In this document: piece by piece, positions 48,847 through 62,465 of the stretch
Numbering within the stretch: position 1 is the first letter of the stretch
Layout of the letters: every line of letters starts with the position of its first letter
Assembly: GCA_026874595.1 (NCBI GenBank)
Contig: CM049320.1
Location: 5,089,464 to 5,153,463, forward strand
Origin: Sipunculus nudus
Lineage: Eukaryota; Annelida; Sipuncula; Golfingiida; Sipunculidae
DNA length: 64,000 nucleotides
Direction: 5' to 3'
Program-made: the position numbers and the translations under genes
Notes under the pieces: generated by a model
Told to the model about the DNA's origin: nothing
What the model saw: only the letters and a program-made list of their open reading frames with translations
Databases searched by the model: none

Positions 48847-49800
48847 GAACCCCGTGAAGGGCTGTATGACAGGGAACCTGTGCTTGGTCATGCTGGTGAA
48901 GGGCTGTGTGACAGAGAACCCCTGTTAGGTGACACGGGTGAAGGGCTGTATGACAGGGATACCGTGTTGAGTGACACTGTTGAAGGGCTGTGTGACAGAG
49001 AACCCCCTGCTGTGTGACAATAGTGAAGGGCTCTGTTACAGGGAACCCTTTCTGAATGACACTGGTGTACGGCTGCATGACAGGGAAACCATGCTGGGTG
49101 ACTCTGGTGTAGGGCTGCTGGACAGGGACACCTTGTCTGGTGGAACTGGTGAAGGTCTGTACGATAGGGACAATGTGCTGTGTGACTCTGACATAGTGCT
49201 GTATGGCAGGTTTACCCTGCCTGTTGCAACTTGTGTAGTGCTGTATGGTAAGGACACGGTCCTGTATGACAGGAATACCCAGATGGGTGCCTCTTGTGAA
49301 GGGTTGTATGACAGGGACACTGTACTGGATAACCCTAGTTCAGGGCTATATGTCAGGGACACCGGGGTTGGTGACACTTGTGTAGGGCTGTGTGAAGAGG
49401 ACCTTTGTTATGTGACACTTGTTTAGGGCTGTATGACAGGGAACCCATGTTGGGTGATTCTGGTGTAGGTTGTATGACAGGGACACCGTGCTGTTTGACT
49501 CTAGTGTAGGGCTGTATGACAGGGACACCGTAGTTGGTGTCTCTGTTGTTTGGCTGTATGGCAAGAACCCTGTGCTCGGTGAGAGTGACACTGTGCTTGA
49601 AAAACCCGAGTTTAGGGCTAAATGACAGGGCTGTGTGAGGGGAACCCGTGTTTGGTGACACTGGTGAAGGGCCGTATGACATGGATGCCGTGTAGGATGA
49701 CAGGGCTGTGTGACAGAGACACCGTGCTGCGTGACCATGGTGCATGACTGTGTGAAAGAGACACCGCGTTGGGTGACACCGGTGTTTGGTTGTATGATAC
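48847..49800 (+). repeat. 42-bp minisatellite array c (~23 units)
   Basis: A mosaic array: the first part has the GGTGAAGGGCTG...GAACCC variant of array b and the later part the GTGTAGGGCTG...GACACCGTGCTG variant of arrays a, d and e. Frames of 151-169 codons on either strand are artefacts. Confidence 0.95.
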
Positions 49801-50174
49801 ACCTCGGAGCGAACGCCCACCGATAATGAGTGTCTGACATTCAACGGAAATGTAAGGACCATCTTTAGTGATCTCTGACTAGATATTACAGTATTACATG
49901 ATTAAATGTGAATAAATGTCATTACATGATTAAATGTCCCCGCCAGTGGCCATTCATTCCATTAAGAGAAACGTACTCAATATAAATATTATGTTTGCAT
50001 ATCTGGTTTGTTATTTAAACACTTATCGCGTAGCAAAAATATAAGTGAGACCCACGAAGAGATAGGATATCATACTGATCTACATAATTATACAGATAAA
50101 AATAACCACAAACATATACATTTGTACCGATATAAACTATTGCAACTGAAATGATGACACGCATATTATTTTCC
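49801..50174 (-). pseudogene. CD225 intron 1 relic (U4) fused to the 42-bp array
   Basis: From ACACCTCGGAGCGAACGCCC (about 49799) onward the sequence matches U5 intron 1 at 55758-56170. It directly follows array c, so exons 3 and 2 were lost at the array edge, as in U2 but at a different intron position. Confidence 0.75.
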
Positions 50175-50223
50175 ATTCAAGAAGTTTCATGCTGATGGTT
50201 GATATACTGCCGTCGATTTCCAT
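50174..50223 (-). pseudogene. CD225 exon 1 relic with lost splice donor (U4)
   Basis: The 50-bp exon aligns base for base with exon 1 of U1 and U5 (ATG at 50221-50223, MEIDGSISTISMKLLE), but the donor GTAAAT is changed to GAAAAT. Without exons 2 and 3 it cannot encode a CD225 protein. Confidence 0.8.
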
Positions 50224-50559
50224 TGTCAAACGTTTCATGTGCTTTGGCGGATACAACACTGAAAGCGGAAATACACAGGCATTGTGTAAAAATAATAAGT
50301 CGCAGGAGACACCTTTGTCCATCAGCTAATTGTGCGCATAAGGTTATACAACAAGTTGACATGTGTTTAAGTTGTAAATAAATATAATGTTCAAATAAAT
50401 ACAATGTCTGTATATATATCATGTTATATATCACATAAATATGCAGTGTATATATTATATTTTAAATAAGTGTTATATTTATATATTATATTTTACATAA
50501 ATAAAATACATATACAGGCACACACACACACATACACATATATATATATTAATTTATAT

Positions 50560-51394
50560 ATAAAAGACGGCCGGAGAGGAAACTTGATTACTATTGGGTG
50601 GGGTCCTACATTACATTCATTAGAATTATATAATCTATATGGTCTAATTCAAAAGTTGGTTGAGATCAAATTATTTTGACACTAAATTTCCTCAGTTGCC
50701 GCCCCACGGTGCTCAGATCCTACGAATGGTAGCCGTGTAGTCATTCAAGATTGTATTGGGTCTTAACTTACCCGCAGTCCATATTGTATTTTCGTTCGGT
50801 CTGAAGTTTGATAGCTCACGTCCTCTGATGGGTATCAGTCTTTGAAAAATTGCATTACAATTGCCTAAACGATTCTTGAGTTAATGCACGCGAAGGAGCG
50901 ACACGAATAGACGGATGTCTGATGAGTAGGGGGTGAGGGTCCTAAAACATATTCATTAAAAGTGTCAATTGTATTACCCTATTACCGCATAACATGTATA
51001 CAACATTAAACCCGGAACGCCAAATACTTCGACATCTGACGAGCGTTAATATGGCGATTATATCACAAAGTAGACCCACCCTTAATGCTGTATATTTTAA
51101 CCATTAGTATTTAAAGCTATTTTATTAAAACAGAAATACAAACCGCTACTGACATTCGGATTTATGTTTCGATCATTAGCAGTATTTGTAGACATTGCTT
51201 CTTTTTCAGTATCGGGAATGTATTTGTAAAACTGTTAATATGCAGTCATCACACACTTTTTGATTAGACCTAATATATAATAATTTGGATTTAATTCGGG
51301 CAGTCGGCTCTCCAGTCTGCTCTCCATTATACATAGTGATCACATTGTTCATGATGTGCTTTTATTCAAAGAACTAGTATTAATAGTCTAGCTG
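50560..51394. other. U4-specific non-coding DNA
   Basis: No gene. A degenerate ~340-bp repeat is suggested by GGGTGGGGTCCTACATTACA (about 50598) and GGGTGAGGGTCCTAAAACAT (about 50931). Confidence 0.35.
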
Positions 51395-51497
51395 AGTCCC
51401 GTGAAACCAGCCGTTCTGTCCATTCCTTTTTGCTTCCAGGAATCTCTTTCAACTCCACTCTCCTATGACATCATAGACAAGAGCTAAGCGATCATAC
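51394..51497 (-). pseudogene. Decayed CD225 exon 3 (U4)
   Basis: Minus-strand relic aligning with the first half of exon 3 (SMMS...ESGVERDSWKQK). It has two in-frame stop codons and an altered acceptor. It lies after the U4 exon 1 relic in plus coordinates, so it derives from another, partly deleted unit. Confidence 0.75.
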
Positions 51498-51499
51498 CA

Positions 51500-53545
51500 G
51501 CCATTTGGAGATATGCACTATCACTGTTGTTTATTATTTATCTTTATTCTTCCAGTACTGAAGAGTTATAATCAAGATTATTTCTTTAATTGCTTTATAA
51601 ATCACTTGTAAGGAAAATATCCAGTATAACAACGCATGCCCGGGAGACATATACAGATAATCTTATCATCGACAAGGATAAATGAGTACATAGACCTTCC
51701 TGGATATATTCCATCATTAACCAGCCATGTATATACATGTGCAACTAGAACAATATATATTCTATAGTGTAAATTTAATACTAGCCCTTTCTTTAATACA
51801 TGATATGATATACATTCTAAGTAATTACAATTTTAACTACGCACATACATTTATTGGTCATCCAACAGCATGTCTAAAGTTCCTTCATGGTCTTTGTCTT
51901 ATATGTTCATATATAACGGTCTTAGTCGTGGATGCCACTCCGGAAAGTCACTAATGCAATTCTAGTTTTCTTTTATAGTAGTGGATGTTCGTGGCGTCGA
52001 GTTCATATGAGATACTTTTTTATTTTAAGAGGTGAATATATGTGAGAATTTATTTTAGGAAACTCTCAATCTGCGCTCATCAGAATGTGCTAAAACCTTT
52101 ATTGATGCATGTTTATTAGGCTCATATGACGGCGCTCAAAGCTGAACAGTGGTTGTCCTATCCCGCATTTTAATTGTACATGACGTAGCATCACGTGATC
52201 AGAAGAGGACTAAATTATAAGAAAACAGATACTTAATAAACATATATGGTCTTATGGTTTACACATTATTTCAAATTGTTAACTTCTCGGGTCGTTTTTG
52301 CAAAAACTGACCTGAACTAGTTATACCCTTTGTGTTTATCTCATTAGAATGAAACAATTTAAACATACATTACAAGTATGTAGAGGAGTGCGGCAGGTTT
52401 ACACAGCAGTGTTAGGGAAGATGGGGCCAAAAGTTTCCTTTTTTCTGCGTTAAGTAGACAGAGCACTGTAAGGCAATTAAGCATAATCACTCCATTCCTG
52501 TAATATTATTAGTCAAAATAAAATCAAATCAAACTTCAATATCTACTCAATGTTTGTCAATATTTACTCTCGTCGTTTTCATGTGCACTAAACTGCATGT
52601 TTTAGAATTAAACATATGTTCAACCTAACACAGGAATACCACTTGAGATAATGTTATAGAATATTAAGGATTTTGAGCAGAAAAAAAGCCAGAAAATTCG
52701 AGGACTTGCCAGTACCCTGTGTGTAACAGAGAAAGTGCAATACACGACTCTACAACTATGTGGCTAGATCACAGAGCAGCTCGAAATCAATGGCAGTACC
52801 ATATAGAGTGATTACCTATGGCTCAACTGGTGCAGATTCCTTACAGTAATCTAGATTACCTAAATATATAAGGAATTGTTCTTCAGAAGTTACCCTAACC
52901 ATTCACAAACTTTCATCTGAGTTCGTTCAGAACTTTATAGTAAAGGCACTGATCGAAAAACCAATTGACTAACAAATTATGAGAAAACATAATTCCTCGC
53001 CATCTGTCTGAGTCATAATTTATTGAATGACCATAAACCAGTTTGTTCGTATATCTGAAAGTAGCTTGCTGAAAGAAGCAAGATACGTGGTGAGTAGATC
53101 GATTTTTCTTTGAGAGTGTCCGTTAGATTTTATTGTATTGGGTCTGTGTTTCATGGAACAAGTTATGCTTTCTTGGATAGAACCAAGGTTTTATGTTTGC
53201 AAAACGAAACAGCCCTCCACTTGTAATTGCTGACAACACCTTTTTTACTTCTTACTGATAGCTTATGACATCCATCAAAGAAAAGCACACGTGCCGCTAA
53301 CTGATCTTAATAATTAAATTGACTTATTTGAACATGCTTTACTTGTAAAAACTTTCCCATCCATATGTAGAATACTTGTAAATATTGCAAAGCTTTCACT
53401 GTGCTTATGGCTCGTCACAAGGGTATATAACTGGCTGCAATGGGTACACGTATTAAGGGATTTATCACTAATTGTTTTGCAAAAGGGCCGAACACAGAAC
53501 CTCTTGTAGCGCGATACTAGTTAGGTTCTCTATGTCAATTACTAA
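51500..53545. other. Non-coding DNA of U4
   Basis: No gene found. 52130-52390 is a weak match to the conserved 5' flank block of other B units. 53210-53290 weakly matches the ACTGATNNCNTATGACATCC block that precedes the 42-bp arrays. Confidence 0.4.
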
Positions 53546-54175
53546 TTCTTTGCTGACCCTGGTACATCGATAACAGGACAGGTGATCCATTTTTATGTAG
53601 ATCAAAGAGACGCCGTGCGGCATGACCAGTATGTAGGAATGTATGATAACTTCCCATTTTTGGATGACCTTGGTGAAGACCTGTATGATAAGGACACCAT
53701 GCTCGGTGACTCTGCTGTAGGGCTGTATGAAAAGTACCCCTTGCTGGGTGAATTTTGTTGAGGACTCTGACTATGACACCGAGCGCTGGGACACTGATGT
53801 ATGGCTGTATGACAGGGACCCCTTGCTGGGCGGCCCTATACAGTGCTGTATGACATGGTCAGCGTGCTTGGTGTGTTGTAGGGCCATATACAGGGACACC
53901 TTGCTTGTTGGTCCTGGTATGTGGCTGAATGTCAGAGAAAACGAGCCGGGTGACCCGTAAGTAGGCTTATAGGACAGGGACACCTTGCTTGGTGACCCTT
54001 GTGTAGGGCTGTATGACAAGGACACCGTGCTTGTTAACCCAGGTGTAAGTTTATATGACATGGACGCCATACTTGATAATCCTTGTGTGGGCTGTATGAT
54101 AGGGGCACCGTCCTGATGCATGGCTGTATGAGAGTGACGCCTTGCTTGTTTATCTTGGTGTAGGACTGTATAAGA
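53545..54175 (+). repeat. 42-bp minisatellite array d (~15 units)
   Basis: Most diverged of the five arrays but clearly the same unit (GTGTAGGGCTGTATGACAAG, GACACCGTGCTTG). It lies about 490 bp downstream of the U5 CD225 stop codon. Confidence 0.9.
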
Positions 54176-54665
54176 GAATGTGTATGTAGCGTGTTTATTT
54201 GGAAACGTTACAAATTACGACACTTTGACACGGATTTTCTTTATTATATGCTATACTTTACAATTTATGACTTTTCCTGGTATTAATCACATGCACAGAG
54301 AGAAGCAAATATATATGTTGGCCCAAGCAAGTGCTTAGATAGGATGTTATGTTACACGAAACGTATGAAGACTACTCAGTTAAATTATTTTGGAACAGAT
54401 TATCAGGGCACGCTGAACGAAAGAAATACACTAAAATGTCACTATTATCTCAGTCTACATGGGTTATTAGGTACTATCGTTAGATTGGAGTGACAAATTT
54501 GAAGTTACGGGACGTAAATTCTTTGTATTAAAAAGAAAGATTTATACCAGTAAATGATATAGATGCCACTTTAGCATAACCCTCCGTCCCTGATATTCTA
54601 TTTACAGGGTTGGCAGAATGGAGGGTAAACTGATGGCGTCTAGGGGCCCCATGCGTTCTCAAAAC

Positions 54666-56225
54666 TTAATAGCCTGATTTGGAAAATTTAGCTCGAAGAA
54701 CCAAGATGACAATGACAAACACCACAGATGTTATAATGCCGATCACGTTAAACACCATGGCTGTTTTCCCATGACTTTTTGCTTTCCGGAAATTTCTTTC
54801 ATCAGCACTCTCCCTCGACATCATGGAAAAGCACAAGGCGATTGCACCTGCCAATGAAAATAAATATACAGTGTCAGTATTCAACAAGTTATTTCTTTTG
54901 AACACAAACACTAAATCACGCACACTTTTTAAAACATTTTAACATTTACATAAATTATACATCATGTAAATCCAAGATGTGCCTAACGTCACAGTTTTTA
55001 ATGTGTGATATGTGTATTTGCTTGTACATTTACATTTCAGGGACACGGTGGAGATGAAGAAAGACTGGATTAGAAATAAGAAATATCTTGAATTTAGTTG
55101 GCGTTCTCTTGGTTCCCCGCGGTCGGTAAACACTTCTGTTTGATATTTCATATTGTTTATTAAATAAGCTGAAACAATTCAATATTGACCTAAATTAAAT
55201 ATATTAAAACTAACCACACGGTAGGTTGCAACATAGAATTGTAAAGATGGAACACATCAGGTAGTCATCTGGTCTAGATAACGATTGTGGAAGCTGATTC
55301 CTAGCAACCCAATCTTGACCACTTGGCTGGGAGACAACAAATGGTTGCTGGGCATCGCTCTTCTTGTCATGAAGATCATACTCCATTTTATCCGAGGGCT
55401 TGTATTCAACACTGCACGAAACAAGTATATATACTTATAATGAATATTGTGGTTTTAAAACGGTATTCGACACTGTATTAATGTGATTAGAGTATGTTGA
55501 GATCACAGCTTATGTAGGACATATTCATTGAATATAGCGCCGAATACCAATTTACCGCCTTCAAATCCATGTCTTGTTCACATTACCCTCGTTATCATCT
55601 GCATATCGATCCGCATCCATGAAACCATAGTGAGATATTGTTTCGATCCTGAATTAATCATACAGTGTCAAAACGCGTTAAATGTATGATATTATATTTC
55701 TATTCTCGATGCATATACAAGTAGGAAGCATATTTACGCATCGTATTGTTCACGTATCCGACACCTCGGAGCAAACGGCCACCAATAGTAATAAGTTTCT
55801 GACATTCATCGGAAACGTAAGGACCAATTTTAGTGATCTCTTACTAGATATTAATATATAACATGATTAAAAGTGATCAAAGATTAAAAACGTGATGTCC
55901 CCGCCAGTGTCTATTCATTCCATCAAACGAAACGTCCTCAATATAAACATTATGTTTGAATATTTGACTTGTTATTTAAAAAATAAAAGAAAAAAATCTA
56001 GCAAAAATCTAATGAAACCAACAATGAAATAGGATACCATGCAGATCTACATAATTATACAGATAAAAAACATATATATATATATTTATATATATATATA
56101 TATATTTATACAATTATATACATTTAAACCGACAGAAACTGCTGCTTCTGAACAGGGGGAAAACATATTATTTACCATTCAGGAAGTTTCACGCTGATGG
56201 CTGATATGTTGCCGTCGTTTTCCAT
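54666..56225 (-). CDS. CD225/dispanin (IFITM-like) membrane protein, unit U5, 3 coding exons, 142 aa
   Basis: Exon 1 56176-56225 (50 bp), exon 2 55215-55411 (197 bp), exon 3 54666-54847 (182 bp), all GT...AG with phases 2 and 1, the same structure as U1. The joined frame is open and ends in TAA at 54666. Exon 1 encodes MENDGNISAISVKLPE. The CD225 domain (about 64-130) begins RPDDYL, has the membrane hairpin with ILCCNLPCG (75-83), the RESADERNFRKAK loop (94-106) and a long hydrophobic C-terminal segment (about 113-133), ending in a basic RAKFSKSGY tail. U5 has YKPS where U1 has YKPL, so the possible endocytic signal is not shared. An upstream TTTCAG acceptor suggests a 5' UTR intron. Minus-strand AATAAA motifs lie at 54240-54245 and 54194-54199. 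Subcellular site and function are inferred from the family. Confidence 0.9.
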
Positions 56226-56390
56226 GTTCAAACGTTTTTTGTACCACTGGAGGCTGAAATACACAGGCATTGATATAAATAATTAGTCACACGAGACACT
56301 CTAGCCAATCAGCTAATTGTGCGAATATAGATATTCAACGTGTTTACATGTGTTTAAGATGTAAATAAATACAATGTTCAAATAAATACA

Positions 56391-56395
<5 letters not shown>

Positions 56396-56440
<45 letters not shown>
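56396..56440. repeat. (TA)n microsatellite
   Basis: TA tract in the 5' flank of the U5 gene. Further TA tracts lie at about 56634-56690 and 56739-56784. U4 has no such expansion at the aligned site (about 50412). Confidence 0.9.
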
Positions 56441-56444
<4 letters not shown>

Positions 56445-56628
56445 TGTTATATATCACATAAATATACATTTCATATTATATTTTAAAAAAGTGTTACTAT
56501 ATTTACATATTATATATTACCTACATTAATTACACACAAAGACACAAATAAATATATATAAGATTCTATTCTTCAAAAACTGCCAGGGACTGGGCGTCAC
56601 GGACTCTTAATTTTCCCTGCTGAAAGCC

Positions 56629-56694
<66 letters not shown>

Positions 56695-56735
56695 AACTCT
56701 CAACGTGCTATGATCGGGCCTTATTTTGAGGTGTC

Positions 56736-56785
<50 letters not shown>

Positions 56786-56787
<2 letters not shown>

Positions 56788-57572
56788 TTACGGAACCTAA
56801 TATCAACAGATCACGTAGTCGTGACGAGCATAAATTTTGTTACGGAGATCAGATTCTGTAATACTAGGCAGCGTGAAATGTCTAGGAGAATGAATGAAAA
56901 GGTCACTGGTTTTTGTTAACAAATAATTATAATTTATTCTTTAAACAATCCTTACATTACAATACACTAAATCAATACAATTACAAAGTATAACAACAGT
57001 ACAACAGCAAATCAATACAATTACACAGTGAAATAAATAGTGTAAAGTACCTTGATACAGATGTCACAGCGACAACAAGTCATTTAAAACCAATAATCCA
57101 CGTAAATAGTTCAAATAATCCAAAGTAAAGGTTTCATAATAATACCGAAAGCAATCTGGAGACAGGCCGCACTAAATTTTCATAGAGTTCGTAGAATCTC
57201 TGGCACTACTGCATTTATCGGAAAGGTCAAAAACTGACTCACACTCCTCCGTTTCTGCTGGAATGTTTTTCTCTCTCCCGGCTCTAAACAAAGCCCCCTT
57301 TTTTATAGCTTTTCATCCGAAAGTTCTAGAAACTTCTATTTCAGGAACAATCGAAAGAACCAAACAATACATTATACACACGCCCAAAGAACATTACAAG
57401 ACACGCGCTCATAGAGCGTGACCAGCCGAGAAAGATCCAGATTAGCACTGGGTCTATACAAGCAAGGGTCACACGTCAGACGGCCAAGCTCGCGCGTCTC
57501 CCATTGCAAAGACACTGTAGCGCTACAGAGACACATGTAAGACCGCTGCACACAGCAAAAGAGACATATGTA
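56786..57572 (-). mobile_element. LTR-like element copy (U5)
   Basis: Starts (plus strand) TGTTACGGAACC and ends near GACATATGTAAC, inside TA-rich flanks. The aligned U1 sequence (CAGATATATATAAATATTCA, about 34134) lacks it, giving an empty site. Read on the minus strand it has TTTCGGATGAAAAGC, a TATA box CTATAAAAAAGGGGG and a GTAACAAAATTTATGCTCG 3' region, as in 41855-42475. It probably represents a solo LTR. Confidence 0.5.
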
Positions 57573-58290
57573 ACTATATATTCAGATTTAATCGGGTCAT
57601 ATTACAAAGAAAAAAAAAAATATAGCTTGAGTTGCTAGCTGTAAGCTATATCTGCCCCTATCTCCTTAACATTTTCTTCTTAAATCCAGGAACTGTAAAA
57701 AACAAACCCACTACTCTCATCTCGTCTACGCTAGCTTAGGTGATATTACGGAGCTCGAACCTCTATCTCAGCAACGTGATACCGTGTTGCATTGTGTATT
57801 AATTGTTTGTAATAACAGTAAAAAGACTGAATTCTCAGAAAATAGGAAACAAAATAAAAAAGCTCTCAGGTTAATACATCCCTACACCTGTTATCTCGTT
57901 GGTTTACATTTCATATGTGTATGTGTATATCACGTAAAAACAAGTAGCTGCCATTTTTGTTTCATTGCGAATGTGTAGAAGATGGATTTACAGGAGCAGG
58001 TGAACAAACAGGGGCTCTTTTTTCTGAGTAAAGATATAGAACACTGAATGACAGTTGAAATCATAACGACAAAGATAATTTTGTATTAAACTGTAGTACT
58101 TCATGCGAAGGGTCTATTTGACTAGCCCACAGACACACGGGACTTCTGTTACCTGTCATTCTTATCAGTTACGTTTGTGTGCGTGACTACGGAGATTTAT
58201 ATTTCTCACACTGTTTTCACTGTCAACATTTATTTACTTCCCAAGCTTTACCTTGCTTCAGATATATATAAACGTAATTAAAGACCGAGT
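57573..58290. other. Distal 5' flank of the U5 CD225 gene
   Basis: Homologous to 34160-34680 of U1, 40200-40400 of U2 and 46060-46260 of U3. The strong conservation of the CATTGTG...CTGAATTCT...GGATGTGTAGA block in four units is notable for non-coding DNA. No exon can be assigned. Confidence 0.5.
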
Positions 58291-59670
58291 GCCACTATAA
58301 ATACCACGGGCGTTACTGGGCAAAATGGAGTTTAACATAATATCTGCTACTGTTCACTTGGGCTCTGACTGTAATCTGAATATTAGCTGGGAAAGAAGAT
58401 GTTACTAGAGCTGGATTTTGGCAGTCATGTTCCTAGTACTGCCGGTAACTGAAATAAATTATTAATTCTTGGTCAATTTATGTGGTGTCTGCAGGAAAAT
58501 GAATTATGTGTCCATGCCAGTCCCAGTTCAAATTTAGCGGGGGAGGTGCACAGCCACAGCAGGAGCCAATCGGTTAGCAGCCATGATGTGTATAAACAAC
58601 AGCACGTGGCTTTTTGCACAAGCAGGCCTGCCATGTCATCAGTCAGTGACTGTCTGTCTCTGTTCCAAATACTGGTACTCACCAGAACAAGCTCTGCTGA
58701 AACTCCATTCACCATACAAATCCATATTGGCTTGTAAATGTTAACTTTATAAGCCCAGTTTAAATCAAGCTTTGTTAGAAATTACACCTTGATATACAGG
58801 ATGAAAGTACACACTACACAGTCACATGAACCTATACACCAAGTTTCTGAGTGAAGCTGTGGCTTGGCTGAATAAAAATGCTGGGTCAGTTTATTGCTAG
58901 GGCATGGACAGGAAACATGAACCACATTAGGTTACTTCAATAATGTTAGGAATTTCTAATTTACTTAAGGAAACAGACAGCAATATTTGTTGAATAGATT
59001 TTAGTGAGTCAACTTGAGATGAATCTGAAGTATTTTAAAGCCTGTATGAAGGTGAGAAAACCCTTATTTGGAGTTATTGTTTACAAAAGAAAACTCAAAT
59101 TAATAGCAGGCAAAATGAATTGGAAAATTAAATATGCATGAAAATTACATTTAACCACATAATTTTCTCGTGTTGCCTCTGAAACATGCTTTCCAGATTC
59201 CAGTTTGTAAACGTATTTCAATCAAGCAATTAATCTTGATTTACCCTTGGAGTTCTGAGCTAGCAAAATGACAGGCACAGGGGGATATCTGCAATGTGTA
59301 ATGTCTCATACACAGGCAACCTCAGTAAGAGGGTATCTGTTGGTATCTGTTCACTACTATCGTCTTCCTCGGGTTACTCAAAAGCATATATATGATAAAA
59401 CAGGGTTCATATTTATGTAATGCCCTATGTCATTATTGAAATGTTTAATAATGAAATTGATAATACATTTTTGGGGACCCAGGGAGACATGAAGATATTA
59501 ACTGATTCACACCCATACACAGCTAACCAGCACAGAAAGTTACACTACATGTATACATGTCAGCAGTAAGCCACGTGCTCAGGCTGATGTCTGTGTATGA
59601 TAAGCTTGCCTCTGGCTGTCAGTCACAGTCATATGACTCCAAAGCGAACCGGATGGTTCAAGAACTCGAC
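58290..59670. other. U5-specific ~1.4-kb insertion
   Basis: Splits the match between U5 and U1, whose sequence is continuous at about 35250-35280. It has somewhat higher GC than its surroundings. Opposite-strand frames at 58473-58737 overlap and have no domain. No inverted termini were found. Confidence 0.45.
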
Positions 59671-60274
59671 CTTTAAGACGGATCAGTGTGGTCAAACATT
59701 GTTTGTTATCATGTAGTGCTACATATTTTTTAAGCATAGTCGATACATACGTATTGAAATTTAATAATCTTGGTGGCATGGCCCATTTTTATGTATTAAA
59801 ATTAAATAAAATTTATCGCTTATGTATAAATACTTTTAATAATGTTTTAATAATTAAAAATTTTGACATTATATATTAAGAATATTTATGGCATAGCTGA
59901 TACATATGTATTCTCATCCCGATACTTTTCATAAATTGACTGTCTCGCAAATTTTATGTCTAGAACTAACAAACTCAAAAGACACTTGAAAATAAATAGA
60001 CCTTACCGGAATAGTAGTCCGATCCTGGTTTGAGGAAGACTGACTGATGCCTCATGACATACACCAGACGATTACACGCGGGTTGTTTTAGGTCACGTGA
60101 TATTTACCCTTAGTAAGATCTAAGTAGATTAAGATCTGTATATACCAGAATAGCTTATCTCAGTGTTATGCAGAATGATAAGGGCCTCTCTTTTCGTAAA
60201 CCCTTGGGAAAAATCCTACGTTAAGCTTAGTTGGTTGTAGAACTGCCAAGGGAAACTGCAAGTTAACCAAGGTG

Positions 60275-60620
60275 AGATCTTTATGACAGGGACCCCGTGC
60301 TGAGTGACCCCGGTGTATGGCTCTATGTCAAGGTCACCGTGCCTAGTGACACTGGTTTAGGGCTCTATGAAAGTCACAACGTGATGAGTGACCCTGGTGT
60401 AGGGCTCTATGACAGGGACACCGTGCTGAATGACCCTGGTGTAAGGTTGTATGTAAAGGGCAACCTCCTAGGTGACCCTTTGTAGGGCTGTATGACCGGG
60501 ACGCTGTGCTGGGTGACTCGGGTGTAGGGCTGTATAGGAGGGACACTGTGCTAGGTAACCCTAGTGTCAGCCTGTATGACAGCCGGAGACAGCGCTGGAT
60601 TACTTTGATTAGGGCTGTAT
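60275..60620 (+). repeat. 42-bp minisatellite array e (~8 units)
   Basis: Units of GTGACCCTGGTGTAGGGCTC with TATGACAGGGACACCGTGCTGA. It is preceded, as in the other units, by the conserved GACTGATGCCTCATGACAT block (60041-60059). Confidence 0.9.
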
Positions 60621-60639
60621 ATAAGGTGTGGACTACCTG

Positions 60640-62465
60640 AGTATGATGTAGAAACCAAATAAATGAAATTACTTTAAAACTGAGTTCGATCACGGGTAGA
60701 CTAAGGCTGATATTGTATATTGATTGAGTGGAAATAACAGATCGCTGCAGGTTTTAAATGGGAAGGAGCAGTCGGAATCCGCAAGCCGAATCTGATCATA
60801 AACAAAATTGCACTCTACAACTCTATAATCCGAAGTCTCCTTTAGAAGACATATCACAAGATCAACAACAATCACGCAAACGGTGACATTCCAGTCAGGT
60901 ACAACACCTTAATTTAGCTCCATTCGATATATCCACAGATGGACTTCTATCACCATCTTGAGTAAGTATAAATATATAAATAATTATATATAAATATATA
61001 TATTAAACCTATATATACGGTTAACTGCCTATATTTTTAAAGAAAGGTTTACCGGTATAAAGGACCTTTATGTCCAAAATGTAAAGCAGTGAAAGGCCAC
61101 AAAAAATAAGGTTTCGAGAGGTATTGATACTTGATAAAATTTGGATTGCCATCATATAAGATGGTTATAATATTACAGAGAACCGACAGAAAAAACAGCG
61201 CTTATCATTTAAATGTACTGAATACCCTGCATACCCAATGTAATTTGATCAAGATTTAATTTGATTAAATGCATCACACGGCATTTTCTAGTCCTTCAGG
61301 TCAGCAGAATCGAGTGTTATCTGGACTTGATATTCCTGTCTTGTTTGATTTTTTTTATCACAATCAAGTTGGTACCGTAGCTCTAATAATATTCATAAAA
61401 AATGAACGGCCATATATATTCCATTTACATCTATATATACTGAAACATTTAACAAAGGTCCAGGATAAAGGGATCAATTTCCGTTCAGTATGTATGCTCA
61501 GAGCCACTAGCTGAGGAACAGTACTAAAAAAATTCACACCTTATATTTGATAATGATGCAATTAGTAGTCTGGCTACTCCTGTGTAGCAATGAACAGCTA
61601 ATTAACTTAAAAGGGGAAGGTAATGGAGCTATACAGAGAGCGTCCAGCTCTGGGTCCAAGGGGAATACACGGAGATAGATATCAAAAGAGCATGGGTTCT
61701 TTGTGGCATACTGTTGGCCAATGCAGTGTTCTTAACCAGCAGTTGTCTTTGGCAGGTCCCTGAGGAGAACAACTGAGACTTTTAGGGTTATGTAGAGCTA
61801 TATCCAGCTGATGAAAAAGCCAGATGCAGCCCATGTATTATTATTAGGTCACAGGTAATTATGCTGGTGCTCTACTCTCGGCCATGTTTTGTAACATGCG
61901 AGTCTGAAATCAAGTATATAGGTTTAGAGTGTTGAACAGTCAAAACATGCATCACTTTGGCCAGGTACATTTGATCAACATCATGTCAGATGGTGACTGC
62001 AAACAAGATTCTGTCTGGATAATCAGAGAACTTATATTTCACCAGTTCATCATATCCAGTAAACTCTCTAAAAAATGGAATAATCAAAGGAACTGAACAG
62101 ACCGGTGCATTTCATTTTGGAAAATATAACAATCCCCTCAGCTTTCAGTAAGCAGCATATCAACTCATTATTATATATGAGAGTGCACCGACTCCAGCTT
62201 AACTTCATACCCATTATTTTAAGGTGACTCATTAATATATAATATCACACATTTTGTGTTTTATTTTTTATTTGTTACAACCATGAAATACTGATTGTAA
62301 TCAAAGTTACTTGTAAAAGTTATTGTTATCTTAATTCATTACTTCATGTAATATTAATCGTAATTGTAATCACACAATTTAAAAAGTAATTGTAATCGTA
62401 ATTATATAACATTAAGTATGTAATCAGCCCAACCCTGGTGGCAACATTATGTAAGAATGTACCTG
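60640..62465. other. Non-coding spacer between unit B cluster and A4
   Basis: No gene recognised. AT-rich, with small TA tracts near 60970-61010. The open frame at 61269-61514 has no domain features. Confidence 0.35.

Noticed and set aside
58473-58737. Overlapping frames on both strands as a small gene
   Set aside because: Equal openness on both strands, no domain, and the region is an insertion absent from the paralogous unit.
61269-61514. 81-codon frame in the spacer before A4
   Set aside because: No domain, no splice context and no paralogous support.
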